A DNA stretch of 64,000 nt from Bacteroidales bacterium (lineage in GTDB: Bacteria; Bacteroidota; Bacteroidia; Bacteroidales; Muribaculaceae): contig CAJTFH010000013.1 of the NCBI GenBank assembly GCA_910575545.1, forward strand, positions 1-64,000. The letters run 5' to 3'. The notes below the pieces were generated by a model. That model had not been told where the DNA came from, did no database searches, and saw only the letters and a list, made by a program, of their open reading frames with translations. Positions 54,785 to 64,000 of the stretch are shown here, one piece after another. Position numbers and translations under genes: made by a program. The first letter of the stretch is position 1; each line of letters opens with the position of its first letter.

Positions 54785-56590
54785 ATGAGAAATTCTGAGA
54801 ATGTATTAAACAGTCTGGCTGGGCACAGCCAAAACCCAAACTACAAGTTTGAACGGCTTTACCGATTGTTGTTCAACGAGAATCTGTATGCGGATGCCTA
54901 TCAGATGATGTCCCATAAAACGGGCAACATGACGAAAGGCACAGACGGTCAGACCATCAGTGGCATGAGCGTCAAACGCATAAAGTCCATCATTGCCAAG
55001 TTGCGGGATGAAAGTTATCAACCGCACCCTGCCAAAAGAATTTACATACCCAAGAAGAACGGCAAGCAACGCCCTCTCGGTATTCCTGCCTTTGAGGACA
55101 AGCTCGTTCAGAAAGTCGTGCAGATGATTCTTGAATCCATCTACGAGGGCAGTTTTGAAAAATGCTCCCACGGGTTCAGACCGCATCGCAGTTGTCATAC
55201 GGCAATGGCTTCAATCATGGAAGGATTTGACGGTACGAGATGGTTCATAGAGGGCGACATCAAAGGATTCTTTGACAATATCGACCATGATATTATGATA
55301 GGGATTCTTTCGGAGCGCATCTCGGACGAGCGTTTCCTCCGTCTTATTCGTAAGTTCTTGAAAGCAGGATATTTGGAACAATGGACATTTCACCATACTT
55401 ACAATGGTACTCCCCAAGGAGGTATCATCAGTCCTATACTGGCGAATATCTACCTTGATAAGCTGGATAAGTATATGGTGGAATATATCTCGAAGTTCAA
55501 CAAGGGCAAGGCGCGGAAACGCAATCCTGAATACAAAAGGATAGCGAGCCGCAAGGACAAACGAGTAAGGAAACTTAAAGCCGAAAAGGATGAGCAGAAA
55601 AGGCGTACGCTCATGGAGGAAATAAAATTCTACCATAGGGAAATGCAAAAACTGCCTGCCACCCTTGATATGGATGAGGATTTCAGACGCATGAGGTATG
55701 TACGCTATGCTGATGACTTTCTTATCAGTGTCATTGGAAGCAAGGAAGACTGCGTAAGGATTAAGGAGGATATAAAAATCTTCCTGCTTGAACAGTTGAA
55801 ACTGCAACTCTCGGATGAGAAGACACTGATAACTAACGGGCATGACGTAGCAAAGTTCCTTGGCTATGAGGTCACTATCCGTAACACGGAGAAGACAAGC
55901 ACGGCTAAAGGTGCAAAGGGTCTTCCCAAACGCTCACTTGACCATAAGACAGTTGTCAGAATGCCTATGGAAGTTATGAGAAAGAAACTTCTTGAATACG
56001 GGGCAATGCAGATAACAGTCAAAAACGGCAAGGAAGTATGGGAATCCACCTCACGCCCCTATCTACGCAGTAATGATGATTTGGAAATTCTGAACAGATA
56101 CAATTCTGAAATCAGAGGACTTTACAATTATTACTGTATTGCCAATAATGTCAATATCCTCGGCAAGTTTCATGGAATCATGAAAGAAAGCATGTGTAAG
56201 ACTCTGTCGTCCAAGTACAATTCCACACTAAGAAAGATTATCCGCAAATATACGAGGGATAAAATCTTCAGAGTGGAGTACGAAGACAGCAAGGGCAAAG
56301 TGCATACACGCGAATTCTATCATGACGGGTTTAAGCGAAAGAAAGATGCACGCATCGATGATGCGCACATCGAGTCCAGCTACCGTGCCATGCAACCTAC
56401 AAGCCTAATGGCAAGGTTGAAGGCAGGTAAGTGTGAATACTGCGGAGCGGAAGAAAACCTTAAAATGGTACATGTCCGTAAGCTCAAGGATTTGGAGGGC
56501 AAACAACCATGGGAAAAACTCATGATTGCCCGAAAAAGGAAAACAATGGCAGTATGTGAATGTTGTTATCGCAAAATTCATGCACACTAA
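54785..56590 (+). CDS. ltrA: Group II intron reverse transcriptase/maturase
   Basis: Intron-encoded protein of 601 residues that helps splicing and copies the intron into DNA. Reverse transcriptase blocks are clear: [20 protein letters not shown] near 80, [12 protein letters not shown] near 130, [14 protein letters not shown] near 155, [16 protein letters not shown] near 210, and the catalytic box YADDF near 306. A maturase (X) domain follows (ALMARLKAG-type end), then an HNH-like endonuclease: CEYCG near 550 and [10 protein letters not shown] near 590, where the usual CxxCH has a Tyr for His. All motifs are intact, so the intron may be mobile. It lies wholly inside the intron and is read in the same direction as the host gene. 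Confidence 0.95.
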   Translation: MRNSENVLNSLAGHSQNPNYKFERLYRLLFNENLYADAYQMMSHKTGNMTKGTDGQTISGMSVKRIKSIIAKLRDESYQPHPAKRIYIPKKNGKQRPLGIPAFEDKLVQKVVQMILESIYEGSFEKCSHGFRPHRSCHTAMASIMEGFDGTRWFIEGDIKGFFDNIDHDIMIGILSERISDERFLRLIRKFLKAGYLEQWTFHHTYNGTPQGGIISPILANIYLDKLDKYMVEYISKFNKGKARKRNPEYKRIASRKDKRVRKLKAEKDEQKRRTLMEEIKFYHREMQKLPATLDMDEDFRRMRYVRYADDFLISVIGSKEDCVRIKEDIKIFLLEQLKLQLSDEKTLITNGHDVAKFLGYEVTIRNTEKTSTAKGAKGLPKRSLDHKTVVRMPMEVMRKKLLEYGAMQITVKNGKEVWESTSRPYLRSNDDLEILNRYNSEIRGLYNYYCIANNVNILGKFHGIMKESMCKTLSSKYNSTLRKIIRKYTRDKIFRVEYEDSKGKVHTREFYHDGFKRKKDARIDDAHIESSYRAMQPTSLMARLKAGKCEYCGAEENLKMVHVRKLKDLEGKQPWEKLMIARKRKTMAVCECCYRKIHAH

Positions 56591-56611
56591 TAGACTGAGA
56601 ATGAACATGGA

Positions 56612-56645
56612 GAGCCGTATACATGGAGACGTGTACGTACGGTTC
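56612..56645 (+). ncRNA. Group II intron domain V
   Basis: 34 bases beginning GAGCCGTAT and ending GTACGGTTC, with the two-base CG bulge on the 3' strand and a GAGA-type loop region. This is the catalytic core hairpin of group II introns and starts 21 bases after the reverse transcriptase stop codon. Confidence 0.93.
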
Positions 56646-56708
56646 GGTGGCGAGTATGTGGAAACCTGCCGTCTGAAAAGACGGCAAGGCGCTACGTGCT
56701 TAGCCTGT

Positions 56709-59300
56709 GGTACCGGCAAGACACTGATAATGTGCATAGCAGCACATGAAATGAAGCGTCTCGGACTGGCACACAAACCGATGATTATCGGTCTTAAAGC
56801 CAATGTAGCCGAGATTGCCATGACTTATCAGTCTGCCTATCCCAATGCCCGTATCTTGTTCGCCGATGAAAAGAGTTTCAAGGCTGACAACCGCGTGGCG
56901 TTCTTCAACCAGATCAAGAACAACGACTATGACTGTGTAATAATGTCGCACGACCAGTTCGGCAAGATACCGCAGTCGCCGGAGATGCAGCAGCAAATTC
57001 TTCAGGCTGAACTTGATACGGTTGAAGAAAACCTCGAAGTGCTGAAACAGCAGGGTCACGACGTAAGTCGTGGTATGTTGAAAGGTCTAATCAAGCGTAA
57101 GGAAAACCTGACCGCCAAGATTGCGACCATTCAGTACCAGATGGACCAAAACAGAGACGCTGTCGTTGACTTCAAGCAGATGGGTATCGACCACATTTTT
57201 GTTGACGAATCGCATCAGTTCAAGAACCTTATGTTCAATACCCGCCATGATAGAGTGGCGGGGTTGGGCAACTCGGAAGGCTCACAACGTGCGCTGAATC
57301 TTCTCTACGCAATCCGTACCATTCAAGAGAGAACAGGTAAGGATTTGGGAGCGACATTCCTGTCGGGTACTACAATCAGCAACTCGCTTACAGAGTTGTA
57401 CCTGTTATTCAAGTATCTCCGCCCGAATGAGCTTGAAAGACAGGAGATTCGATGCTTCGACGCATGGGCGGCAATCTTCGCCAAGAAGACCACCGACTTC
57501 GAGTTCAATGTCACAAATCATATAGTGGCAAAGGAGCGTTTCCGCTACTTCATCAAGGTACCGGAGCTGGCTGCTTTCTACAATGAAATCACCGACTACC
57601 GCACTGCTGAAGATGTGGGAGTGGATAGACCTATGAAGAACGAGATTCTTCACAATATCCCGCCTACAACGCAGCAGGAAGCCTTTATTGAGAAACTGAT
57701 GAAGTTTGCCGAGAGTGGCGACGCCACTATACTCGGCAGAGCGCCACTGTCTGAAACGGAGGAAAAGGCAAAGATGCTCATCGCCACTGACTATGCCCGC
57801 AAGATGGCTCTTGATATGCGTATGATAGACCCCAGTTATGAGGATGACCCGAACAACAAGGCCTCGTACTGTGCCAAGATGATTGCTGAGTATTACAAAA
57901 AATACGATGCTCAACGTGGTACACAGTTTGTTTTCAGCGATTTGGGAACTTATAAGCCCGGCGAGTGGAATGTCTATTCCGAAATCAAACGAAAACTGAT
58001 AGAAGATTATGGTATTCCGGCTCATGAAATACGCTTCATTCAGGAGTGTAAGACAGAGAGGTCAAGGAAAGCGGTCATCGAGGCTATGAACAGCGGCGAT
58101 GTGAGAGTATTGTTTGGCTCGACTTCAATGCTCGGAACAGGCGTAAATGCCCAACAGAGAGCGGTTTGTATTCATCATTTGGATACGCCGTGGCGTCCCT
58201 CTGACTTAACTCAGAGGGATGGCAGAGCCATACGAGCCGGAAACGAGATCGCCAAGTTATATGCTGATAATAAGGTTGATGTTATCATCTATGCGGTGGA
58301 GAAATCTCTGGACTCCTACAAGTTCAATCTTCTTCACTGTAAGGCGACATTCATCGACCAGCTCAAATCCGGCGCACTCGGAGCGCGTACCATCGACGAG
58401 GGTGCAATGGATGAGAAAAACGGTATGAACTTCTCGGAGTACATGGCTATCCTCAGTGGCAACACTGACCTTCTCGAAAAGGCTAAACTTGAAAAACGCA
58501 TCGCGGCACTGGAGTCTGAGCGCAAAGCCCACAACAAGGGCATTTCCGATTCCAAGTTCAGGCTTCAGACCATAAGCCACGACATTGCCAACAACGAGGC
58601 GGCAATCAGTCGTATGAAGGGGGATGCTGCCCGGTATCAATCGGTAGTTAGACGAGACAAGGACGGCAACCCCGTCAACAATCTCACTATCGACACCTGC
58701 AACCTCCGTGACGAGCAGAACATGGGTATCCATCTGCAAGGTCTGGCTCTGAAAACTGACACTCACGGTCAGTACAAGCGCATCGGAGAAATCTATGGCT
58801 TTCCCATCAGCATTATCTCGGAGCGCACAGTTGTTGACGGCAAGGAATCCGTACAGAACCGATTTGTAGTCGAGGGCAACTACAAATATAAGTACAACAA
58901 CGGCTTCATCGCAATGTCGGACACCCATGCCGCCTGTATGAACTTCGTCAACGCTCTGGAGAAGATACCCGGTATCATCGCTCAGTACGAGGAACGCACT
59001 GCCAAACTCAAAGCCGACGTACCCCAACTCGAATCCATCGTAGCCAAGCAGTGGGGCAAAGAGGACGAGTTGAAGCAACTCAAATCCGACCTCGCCGCCC
59101 TCGACCGCAAAATCACCGCAGAATTGACACCAAAGCAAGAGGAACAGGACGGCGAGGAAAACAGGCAAGGGAAGGAAGGGCATAAGGTTTCGGTTGATGA
59201 GACTACATCCAAGGGCAATAAGAAGTCTATGGTTGCAGAGCCACTCTCGATGTATCGCTCCGCCGTCCCAATTAATGGGATGAGAAATCCAAGACTATAA
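56709..59300 (+). CDS. N6-methylase-helicase, 3' exon (SNF2-like helicase part)
   Basis: The remaining 863 codons after intron removal. Helicase motifs: Walker A GTGKTLIM at the very start, the Walker B-type box [10 protein letters not shown] near residue 165, [21 protein letters not shown] near 220, the second RecA lobe with [15 protein letters not shown] near 475, and motif [14 protein letters not shown] near 505. A long coiled-coil and a beta-rich tail follow. The reading frame is also open upstream, into the intron, to 56526, but that part is not exon. Without splicing, this part has no natural start codon. It ends at 59300, followed by a hairpin. Confidence 0.9.
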   Translation, partial: GTGKTLIMCIAAHEMKRLGLAHKPMIIGLKANVAEIAMTYQSAYPNARILFADEKSFKADNRVAFFNQIKNNDYDCVIMSHDQFGKIPQSPEMQQQILQAELDTVEENLEVLKQQGHDVSRGMLKGLIKRKENLTAKIATIQYQMDQNRDAVVDFKQMGIDHIFVDESHQFKNLMFNTRHDRVAGLGNSEGSQRALNLLYAIRTIQERTGKDLGATFLSGTTISNSLTELYLLFKYLRPNELERQEIRCFDAWAAIFAKKTTDFEFNVTNHIVAKERFRYFIKVPELAAFYNEITDYRTAEDVGVDRPMKNEILHNIPPTTQQEAFIEKLMKFAESGDATILGRAPLSETEEKAKMLIATDYARKMALDMRMIDPSYEDDPNNKASYCAKMIAEYYKKYDAQRGTQFVFSDLGTYKPGEWNVYSEIKRKLIEDYGIPAHEIRFIQECKTERSRKAVIEAMNSGDVRVLFGSTSMLGTGVNAQQRAVCIHHLDTPWRPSDLTQRDGRAIRAGNEIAKLYADNKVDVIIYAVEKSLDSYKFNLLHCKATFIDQLKSGALGARTIDEGAMDEKNGMNFSEYMAILSGNTDLLEKAKLEKRIAALESERKAHNKGISDSKFRLQTISHDIANNEAAISRMKGDAARYQSVVRRDKDGNPVNNLTIDTCNLRDEQNMGIHLQGLALKTDTHGQYKRIGEIYGFPISIISERTVVDGKESVQNRFVVEGNYKYKYNNGFIAMSDTHAACMNFVNALEKIPGIIAQYEERTAKLKADVPQLESIVAKQWGKEDELKQLKSDLAALDRKITAELTPKQEEQDGEENRQGKEGHKVSVDETTSKGNKKSMVAEPLSMYRSAVPINGMRNPRL

Positions 59301-59307
59301 TTATGAG

Positions 59308-59350
59308 TGTGAAAAATGGGGTCTGGCAGAAGCCAGGCTCCATTTTCACA
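59308..59350 (+). terminator. Hairpin after the methylase-helicase gene
   Basis: TGTGAAAAATGG pairs with CCATTTTCACA, with an inner TCTGGC/GCCAGG stem. There is no strong T run, so it may be a weak terminator or RNA-end stabiliser. The rest of 59351-59795 shows only the -7 element below. Confidence 0.55.
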
Positions 59351-59643
59351 TTCATGCAATACAATACGGGCGTATTGTAAGTGGGTATTCTGAAGGCCGG
59401 AATCAACAGGGCTAAGATGCAATATAGATTCAAGGTCTGGAATCAGGCAGGATGCGCACATTGATTGAGAATACCATATATAACCCTTATAGTATGGATT
59501 AGATGTATTTATTTCAAGATATAGCCCGACTATTCGAGCGGTTTCTTAGGGGTGGAATGGGAATTGCAATAGGCTGATAGTTAAAAATCATTAAAATTAG
59601 CAAATTAAAGTTGAAATAATGATAAGCGTTATCTTTTTTCAAT

Positions 59644-59651
59644 TATCTTTG
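59644..59651 (+). promoter_or_regulatory. -7 element before the secreted protein
   Basis: TATCTTTG about 145 bases before the start at 59796, preceded by the interrupted palindrome GATAAGCGTTATC (59621-59633). No clear -33 element, which would fit regulation. The leader also contains GGTTCAGGCC and, later, GGCCTGACC, which could pair. Confidence 0.45.
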
Positions 59652-59795
59652 CAACATGGTTCAGGCCAACAAGGTATTCGATTGCGGGCAACCTTGACAT
59701 GTTCATCGCTCCCGCCGATTGGAACAGGCCTGACCTAAAGCAGATAAACCAAAAATTATAATATCCAATGTCTAACCCCCTAACATCACTTGCTT

Positions 59796-62771
59796 ATGAA
59801 AAAAGTGCTACTCTTTTCAGGCCTGTGTGGTTTGTCTGCGCTGTTGCTCCTTGCCCGCTCTCCGGGCGGTGTCGAGGGAGTTGACGCATGGTTCAAGGCC
59901 GTACCGATAACGGACAACCTACAGGGACGCTACCAATGGCTCGACTTCTCGGGCGACTCGGTGGTGCAGTATGCCCAGAACAGGGTTTCCGGATCCTATG
60001 TGTTCACACAGGACAGGACCCTGCTCAAGTCACTGAATTTCAATCCGGCACTCGACTTCTCGAAGGGTGACACCCCGAAATGGAGCGAGCTGCGTCGTTC
60101 GTCACTCATCCAAGGCACGATTATCGGGGTGTTCGCGCCTTACACGTTCACAACCGAGGGAGTTGTATATGGGGTCGCAAGCGGTGACGGAGGCGGCAGT
60201 CTCGTCACCAGCGACCAGATTGTAAGACCCGGAAACATAGAGCCTCTTGACTACGGGGAGACCCACGGCGAGGATCTGCTCTACACGGGAAAAGACTCCA
60301 TACCTGAAAACACATTCAAGGAACACGCCACAAAGGTGCTGACCTATTACCGCGCGGCCAATCCGAACACATCGGTATGGGGCGGTCCCGGCGGCACGTT
60401 GACAATCGGCGGCGCGTATTCACCCACAGACGAGCATTTCAACGGCCCGTTCGACACCTCCAATTTCGACAATAAGGGGTTTGAGGGGTATTCGCCTGAA
60501 CTGTTGGTGTATAACCGCATCCTGACTCCCGGCGAAAGAAGGAAGGCGGAGAGCTATCTCGCGATGAAATACGGTATCACCCTCAATGACTCATATCTTG
60601 ACGGAGACGGCAACCTTGTGTGGGACCGTGACGAAGCCGGGGTATATCACAACCGCGTCACGGCGATTTCAAGGAACAAGGCCGGTGATTTCCTCCAGCC
60701 CATGTCGGCCACCTCTTATGAGGAGGGCCCGTTATACACGTCGCTCCCCGAGAACGACAGCTATCACAAATCAAACTCATACGGTCTTCCGTCAGAGGCT
60801 CATCTCCTTGTCATGGGACGCGAATACGGGAATCCTATGCCGGACAAACTGTCGCTGTTCTGGGGCGACGACGGCGGCGCGTTGGATACCTACACCTCTC
60901 CCAACGATACCTTGTGGCACATCATGAACCGCACATGGCTGGTGAAGCCCAACATGCCGACGGTGGCCGACACCACCGCGGCGCGCTGGACCGGAACGGG
61001 CATGACGGTTACACCCGAAGGCTTCCTTGACGTGATAAGTCAGGACGAGAACAATGCGGGAAAGGCACTGACACCGGAACTGACCGACGGCACGGGACTC
61101 ATCGAGTTCTCATGCCCCTCGTCACATCCCACGTTTGATGTCGGGTTTTCCAAATCGGGCGACAGCGGATGCACATACGGATTCCGCATCGGCAGTGACG
61201 GCAGTGTCAAGGCGATAGCCAACGGCGAGGCCGCGACTGCCAATGTCACAACCGATGTGAGCGGTGCGGATGTATCGGTCATGCTCTCCGACGGGGTTGT
61301 CTATCTCCGCATTGACGGCGAAGGAAGCGCGGCATATACCGTCGCCATTCCCGAAGACGCGAGAAATTCGACATATCGCGGAATAATCAGCGCGGAAGGC
61401 TCGGCCAATCCGCTGTACCTGACCTCCGTGCGCTCCAACGGCGCGGTGGAGACGGGATATTTCGCAGAACTGGCGCATAACTTGACACCCGACAAGGAGT
61501 TCTACCATTACAGCCGCAACCGTACCGTCATGCTGATTGACCCCACTGGGGAAGGTCAGTTCGACACCGACAACACGGTGATGGTACGTTGCTCACCTCC
61601 GGACATATCCCGTGGCAAGACCATGTTCCACAATATATTGTGGGATGCCGACGGCAGCGGTTCAGACGTGTTCACATTCGCGTATTTCGACGGCATTGAT
61701 GCCGATGTGGATGTGGAGCCGACAACCTGTGTTGACGGAGTTCCCCAAAAAGACGGTGCAATCGACATAGGCATAAACATAGGCACTCCTATATACAGGT
61801 ATTCGCTTACCGTTGACAGCGTGGCCGGTATGAAGAAAGACGACCTCGTGGCAAGCGGCAGTTTCATGGGCAAGACCCACAGGATTGAGAATCTCGCCAC
61901 GGGATCATACACTCTTACGGTGACACAGGGCGGTGGAAACGACATCCACGGCAAGGGCAATCTTCTATACACTACATATTCCCATACCGACCGCAGGTTT
62001 ACAGGCGGTGACGTGGAGTGGACAGTGACGGAGACCGGCTCGTGGTATCGCATCGGCGCGGAGCCTTCGGTAAAAGAGGACATAACCCAATGGGGATATG
62101 ACGTGCGTGGCGACAAGGCCTATTTTATCATTGACGGCTATACGAGTCTGACACAGGGTGTCCCCATTAAGCCCGGTGACACTCTCGGTCTCAGAATCAG
62201 CGGCATATATGTACGCTGGTATCACAATGGCGAGGAAGTCCTCAAAAAGAGCGCGTGGACACTGCGCCTTTGGAGAATGTGCATCAAGTACGGTCGCGGT
62301 GACACACATATCACCGGTCTTACAATCAACGGCACACCAGTCGAGGACTTTGAGATTTACGGCAATGTCCAGATTGAGACACCCAAGACCAATACCGTCA
62401 CCTACACTGTCCATGTCGGCAACGGATGTGACCCGTCGATGCCCAACGGCATAGAGCCTAAGCAACCTGTTGTGATAGGTCAATCAGACCATCCCGGAGG
62501 CGATGAGCCCGGAGGCAATACCCGTAACAGCAGCCTTTCGGTTGATGCCGAGGATGGTACAGCCCATATCTTCAACGCCATTCTTGACCGCGAACAATCC
62601 GGGCCCGCCACCCTCATGGTATTCGACGCATCAGGCCGCCTCGTGTTCGAGGGAGAGATGGAGGGTTCCGACATCAAGACCAAGCGTTTCACAGTTCCGA
62701 TGAACGGTGTGTATATCGTCAAGGCAATCACAGCCGAGGGCGAACATACCCAAAAGATTCTTGCGAAATAA
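59796..62771 (+). CDS. Large secreted protein with Por-type tail, partner of the SpvB-type gene
   Basis: A 991-residue exported protein (signal MKKVLLFSGLCGLSALLLLA). The first third resembles the DUF8202/LamG-like module of secreted Bacteroidota proteins, ending in the telling stretch LLVYNRILTPGERRKAESYLAMKYGITLNDSYL, split around residue 240. The middle has repeated beta-sandwich segments. The C-terminal 90 residues (LMVFDASGRLVFEGEMEG, NGVYIVKAITAEGEHTQKIL) are a clear type A sorting-like tail. I start at the ATG at 59796. Its stop is 36 bases before the SpvB-type gene, so the two are probably one operon. Confidence 0.78.
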   Translation: MKKVLLFSGLCGLSALLLLARSPGGVEGVDAWFKAVPITDNLQGRYQWLDFSGDSVVQYAQNRVSGSYVFTQDRTLLKSLNFNPALDFSKGDTPKWSELRRSSLIQGTIIGVFAPYTFTTEGVVYGVASGDGGGSLVTSDQIVRPGNIEPLDYGETHGEDLLYTGKDSIPENTFKEHATKVLTYYRAANPNTSVWGGPGGTLTIGGAYSPTDEHFNGPFDTSNFDNKGFEGYSPELLVYNRILTPGERRKAESYLAMKYGITLNDSYLDGDGNLVWDRDEAGVYHNRVTAISRNKAGDFLQPMSATSYEEGPLYTSLPENDSYHKSNSYGLPSEAHLLVMGREYGNPMPDKLSLFWGDDGGALDTYTSPNDTLWHIMNRTWLVKPNMPTVADTTAARWTGTGMTVTPEGFLDVISQDENNAGKALTPELTDGTGLIEFSCPSSHPTFDVGFSKSGDSGCTYGFRIGSDGSVKAIANGEAATANVTTDVSGADVSVMLSDGVVYLRIDGEGSAAYTVAIPEDARNSTYRGIISAEGSANPLYLTSVRSNGAVETGYFAELAHNLTPDKEFYHYSRNRTVMLIDPTGEGQFDTDNTVMVRCSPPDISRGKTMFHNILWDADGSGSDVFTFAYFDGIDADVDVEPTTCVDGVPQKDGAIDIGINIGTPIYRYSLTVDSVAGMKKDDLVASGSFMGKTHRIENLATGSYTLTVTQGGGNDIHGKGNLLYTTYSHTDRRFTGGDVEWTVTETGSWYRIGAEPSVKEDITQWGYDVRGDKAYFIIDGYTSLTQGVPIKPGDTLGLRISGIYVRWYHNGEEVLKKSAWTLRLWRMCIKYGRGDTHITGLTINGTPVEDFEIYGNVQIETPKTNTVTYTVHVGNGCDPSMPNGIEPKQPVVIGQSDHPGGDEPGGNTRNSSLSVDAEDGTAHIFNAILDREQSGPATLMVFDASGRLVFEGEMEGSDIKTKRFTVPMNGVYIVKAITAEGEHTQKILAK

Positions 62772-62807
62772 CCGGAAACAACACAGTAACAACATAATAA
62801 ACCGATT

Positions 62808-64000
62808 ATGAAACGGATATACAGCATAGCCGTTGCCACAGCTATACTCTCTGCGGTGGGTTTGTCGGGCGCGTGGTTCCTTTCGGGGCCTTCCGCCGGG
62901 GCGAACAATTCGCCGGGCAGCAGCGGCATAAACATAGAGGCTGACAGCCCTTCCTCCTCTCCGGGGACGGTGCTCAGCGAAAGCGGCAATTCCTCTCCGC
63001 AGCAGCAGGAAAAAGTAAAGGACGCCGGCATAGCGGCCACGCAGCCGGCAAAGACCAATGCCAGTAAGCAGGACGCGGACAAATATTCCCGCATACCTGA
63101 CGGCGAGTCGGTAAAAGGGTCGTTCCGCAAGGGACAAGCTGACAGTCTCGCGGTGGCCGGCGGCGCAATCTCTTTCTCAGGAGGTACACTGCTGCGCGAC
63201 ACCGAGCTGTCGGTGTCGGTGCTTGCCGAGGATGATATGCCCGAACTTGATTTCGCCATGACGAATGTCACGGCACAGGGCGAGGGATACCGGTTCCTGC
63301 CTCACGGCACCCATTTCTCTGAGGAAGGCGCGACCGTAAGGCTCGGCTACGACCGCACGAGGATTCCGAGCGGTTACACGGAAGACGACATACGCACGTT
63401 CTATTACGATGTCGAGCAGGAGCACTGGGTGGCTCTCGACCGCATAGCCGTCAACAAGGAGCTGGCCTATGTGGAGTCAAAGACTACCCACTTCACCGAC
63501 ATGATCAACGGTGTCATTCAGGCTCCCGAATCACCCGAGACCGACGGTTTCGCGCCCACCATGATGAACGATATCAAGGCTGCGGACCCGACGGCGAAAC
63601 TCAACATCATCACTCCTCCGACGGCTAACAACCGTGGCTCCGCCAACCTGCAATACGCCTTCGAGATGCCACCTGCCCGTAACGGCATGGCACCCTCATT
63701 AGCAATAAGCTACAATAGTGACGGTGGCAACGGCTGGCTCGGACAGGGCTGGGACCTTTCCGTCCCCTCGATAACGCTTGATACCCGCTGGGGTGTTCCG
63801 CGCTATGACCTGACCAATGAGACCGAGACATATTCGCTCTCCGGCTCGATGCTCTCGACGATGGATGACAACGGAGCGATGAGCGTCGCCCACCGTGGTG
63901 ACAAGATTGCCCGTAAGTCCGACCGTCAGTTCTATACCCGTCAGGGCGGCGATTTCTCGCGCATAATCCGCAAGGGCAGCAGCCCGGCCGATTACTATTG
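62808..64000 (+). CDS. SpvB/TcaC-type Rhs-related surface protein, 5' part
   Basis: Open from the ATG at 62808 to the window end (about 397 residues seen, 3' end missing). Signal peptide or N-anchor MKRIYSIAVATAILSAVGLS, then a low-complexity Ser/Gly/Gln linker, a beta-sandwich (about 110-225), and from about residue 265 the SpvB N-terminal domain of Tc-toxin/Rhs-like proteins: ANLQYAFEMPPARNGMAPSL, ISYNSDGGNGWLGQGWDLSV, PSITLDTRWGVPRYD. Such proteins usually continue into YD repeats forming a shell around a C-terminal toxin or effector; that part lies outside the window. A contact-dependent or surface role is inferred. Confidence 0.85.
   Translation, partial: MKRIYSIAVATAILSAVGLSGAWFLSGPSAGANNSPGSSGINIEADSPSSSPGTVLSESGNSSPQQQEKVKDAGIAATQPAKTNASKQDADKYSRIPDGESVKGSFRKGQADSLAVAGGAISFSGGTLLRDTELSVSVLAEDDMPELDFAMTNVTAQGEGYRFLPHGTHFSEEGATVRLGYDRTRIPSGYTEDDIRTFYYDVEQEHWVALDRIAVNKELAYVESKTTHFTDMINGVIQAPESPETDGFAPTMMNDIKAADPTAKLNIITPPTANNRGSANLQYAFEMPPARNGMAPSLAISYNSDGGNGWLGQGWDLSVPSITLDTRWGVPRYDLTNETETYSLSGSMLSTMDDNGAMSVAHRGDKIARKSDRQFYTRQGGDFSRIIRKGSSPADYY

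Larger units (their letters stand above)
54213..56708 (+). mobile_element. Group II intron interrupting the helicase gene
   Basis: About 2.5 kb. The 5' end region (GCGCCCATAAGGGC just after the exon) resembles the start of bacterial group IIA introns. An RNA-only region of about 560 bases (domains I-III) precedes a reverse transcriptase gene in domain IV. Domain V is a clear 34-base hairpin at 56612-56645. Domain VI follows, with a probable bulged branch-point A at 56702, seven bases from the 3' boundary. Removing 54213-56708 restores the frame and the expected protein sequence HEV-GTGKT. The boundaries are deduced from protein continuity; the 5' end would then read CTGCG rather than the usual GTGYG, so they may shift by up to three bases. 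Confidence 0.88.
43439..59300. mobile_element. Left part of an integrative (conjugative-type) element
   Basis: From the tRNA-Lys rightwards lie an integrase, small HTH proteins, a topoisomerase homologue, DUF3945, DUF1896 and an N6-methylase-helicase, the accessory replication and transfer-associated set typical of Bacteroides integrative conjugative elements. No relaxase, coupling protein, VirB4 or right attachment site is in the window, so conjugative ability is unproven and the true right end is probably beyond base 64000. The secreted protein and SpvB-type genes after 59300 may be cargo. Confidence 0.8.

Noticed and set aside
56526-56708. Upstream extension of the helicase 3' exon frame
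   Set aside because: These 61 codons cover the reverse transcriptase end and intron domains V-VI; they are open by chance and removed by splicing.

Overview
The window reads as chromosomal DNA of a gut-type member of the order Bacteroidales; a Muribaculaceae-like host is my inference. Support seen directly: Bacteroidota-type promoters (TTG, about 19-22 bases, then TAnnTTTG) before rpsA, a tRNA-Lys, a tRNA-Asn pair and the fumarate reductase operon; a SusE/F-like lipoprotein; a three-subunit fumarate reductase/succinate dehydrogenase with a di-haem-type cytochrome b; a dut-TPR-DUF4292-EnvC-like cluster; several secreted proteins with Por-type C-terminal tails; and a Bacteroides-style integrative element carrying DUF1896, DUF3945 and a giant N6-methylase-helicase.

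Layout. 1-4.6 kb: a small terminal-inverted-repeat element abutting a SusE/F-like lipoprotein, a secreted protein, and two identical tRNA-Asn genes. 4.6-8.5 kb: the fumarate reductase operon (cytochrome b with an unusual cysteine tail, flavoprotein, iron-sulfur protein). 8.7-13.7 kb: mutS, a SlyD-like isomerase, a small membrane protein and a putative outer-membrane barrel. 13.8-16.5 kb: a histidine acid phosphatase diverging from a porin. 16.8-18.6 kb: ribosomal protein S1. 18.9-28.7 kb: two large secreted proteins, a sodium symporter and a glycosidase. 28.8-35.3 kb: dut, a TPR protein, a DUF4292 lipoprotein, an EnvC-like protein and a flippase in one direction. 35.3-43 kb: Sua5/YrdC, SUI1, two lipoproteins, a DJ-1 protein, a TPR protein, UmuC, an AraC regulator, a prolyl-tRNA deacylase and a lipoprotein-type nitroreductase.

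43.4-64 kb is accessory. A tRNA-Lys is followed by four copies of a GGTGTAA motif and a tyrosine integrase, then a leftward operon of six genes: an HTH protein, a DUF3945 protein, a type IA topoisomerase homologue in which the recognised catalytic residues are replaced, and two coupled HTH proteins (with a third HTH at the head of the operon). Rightward run a DUF1896 gene and a gene of about 2,023 codons for an N6-methylase-helicase. That protein contains a MutS mismatch-recognition domain about 86% identical to the host MutS in this same window, and its helicase P-loop codons are split by a group II intron with its own reverse transcriptase. Beyond lie a large secreted protein and the start of an SpvB/Rhs-type surface protein that runs off the window. 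No relaxase, VirB/Tra genes or right attachment site are present, so the extent of the element is unknown.

The most novel candidates are the catalytically dead topoisomerase, the captured MutS domain, the intron in the Walker A motif, and the pentapeptide cysteine tail on the fumarate reductase anchor. All homology statements come from reading motifs by eye; no database search was run.
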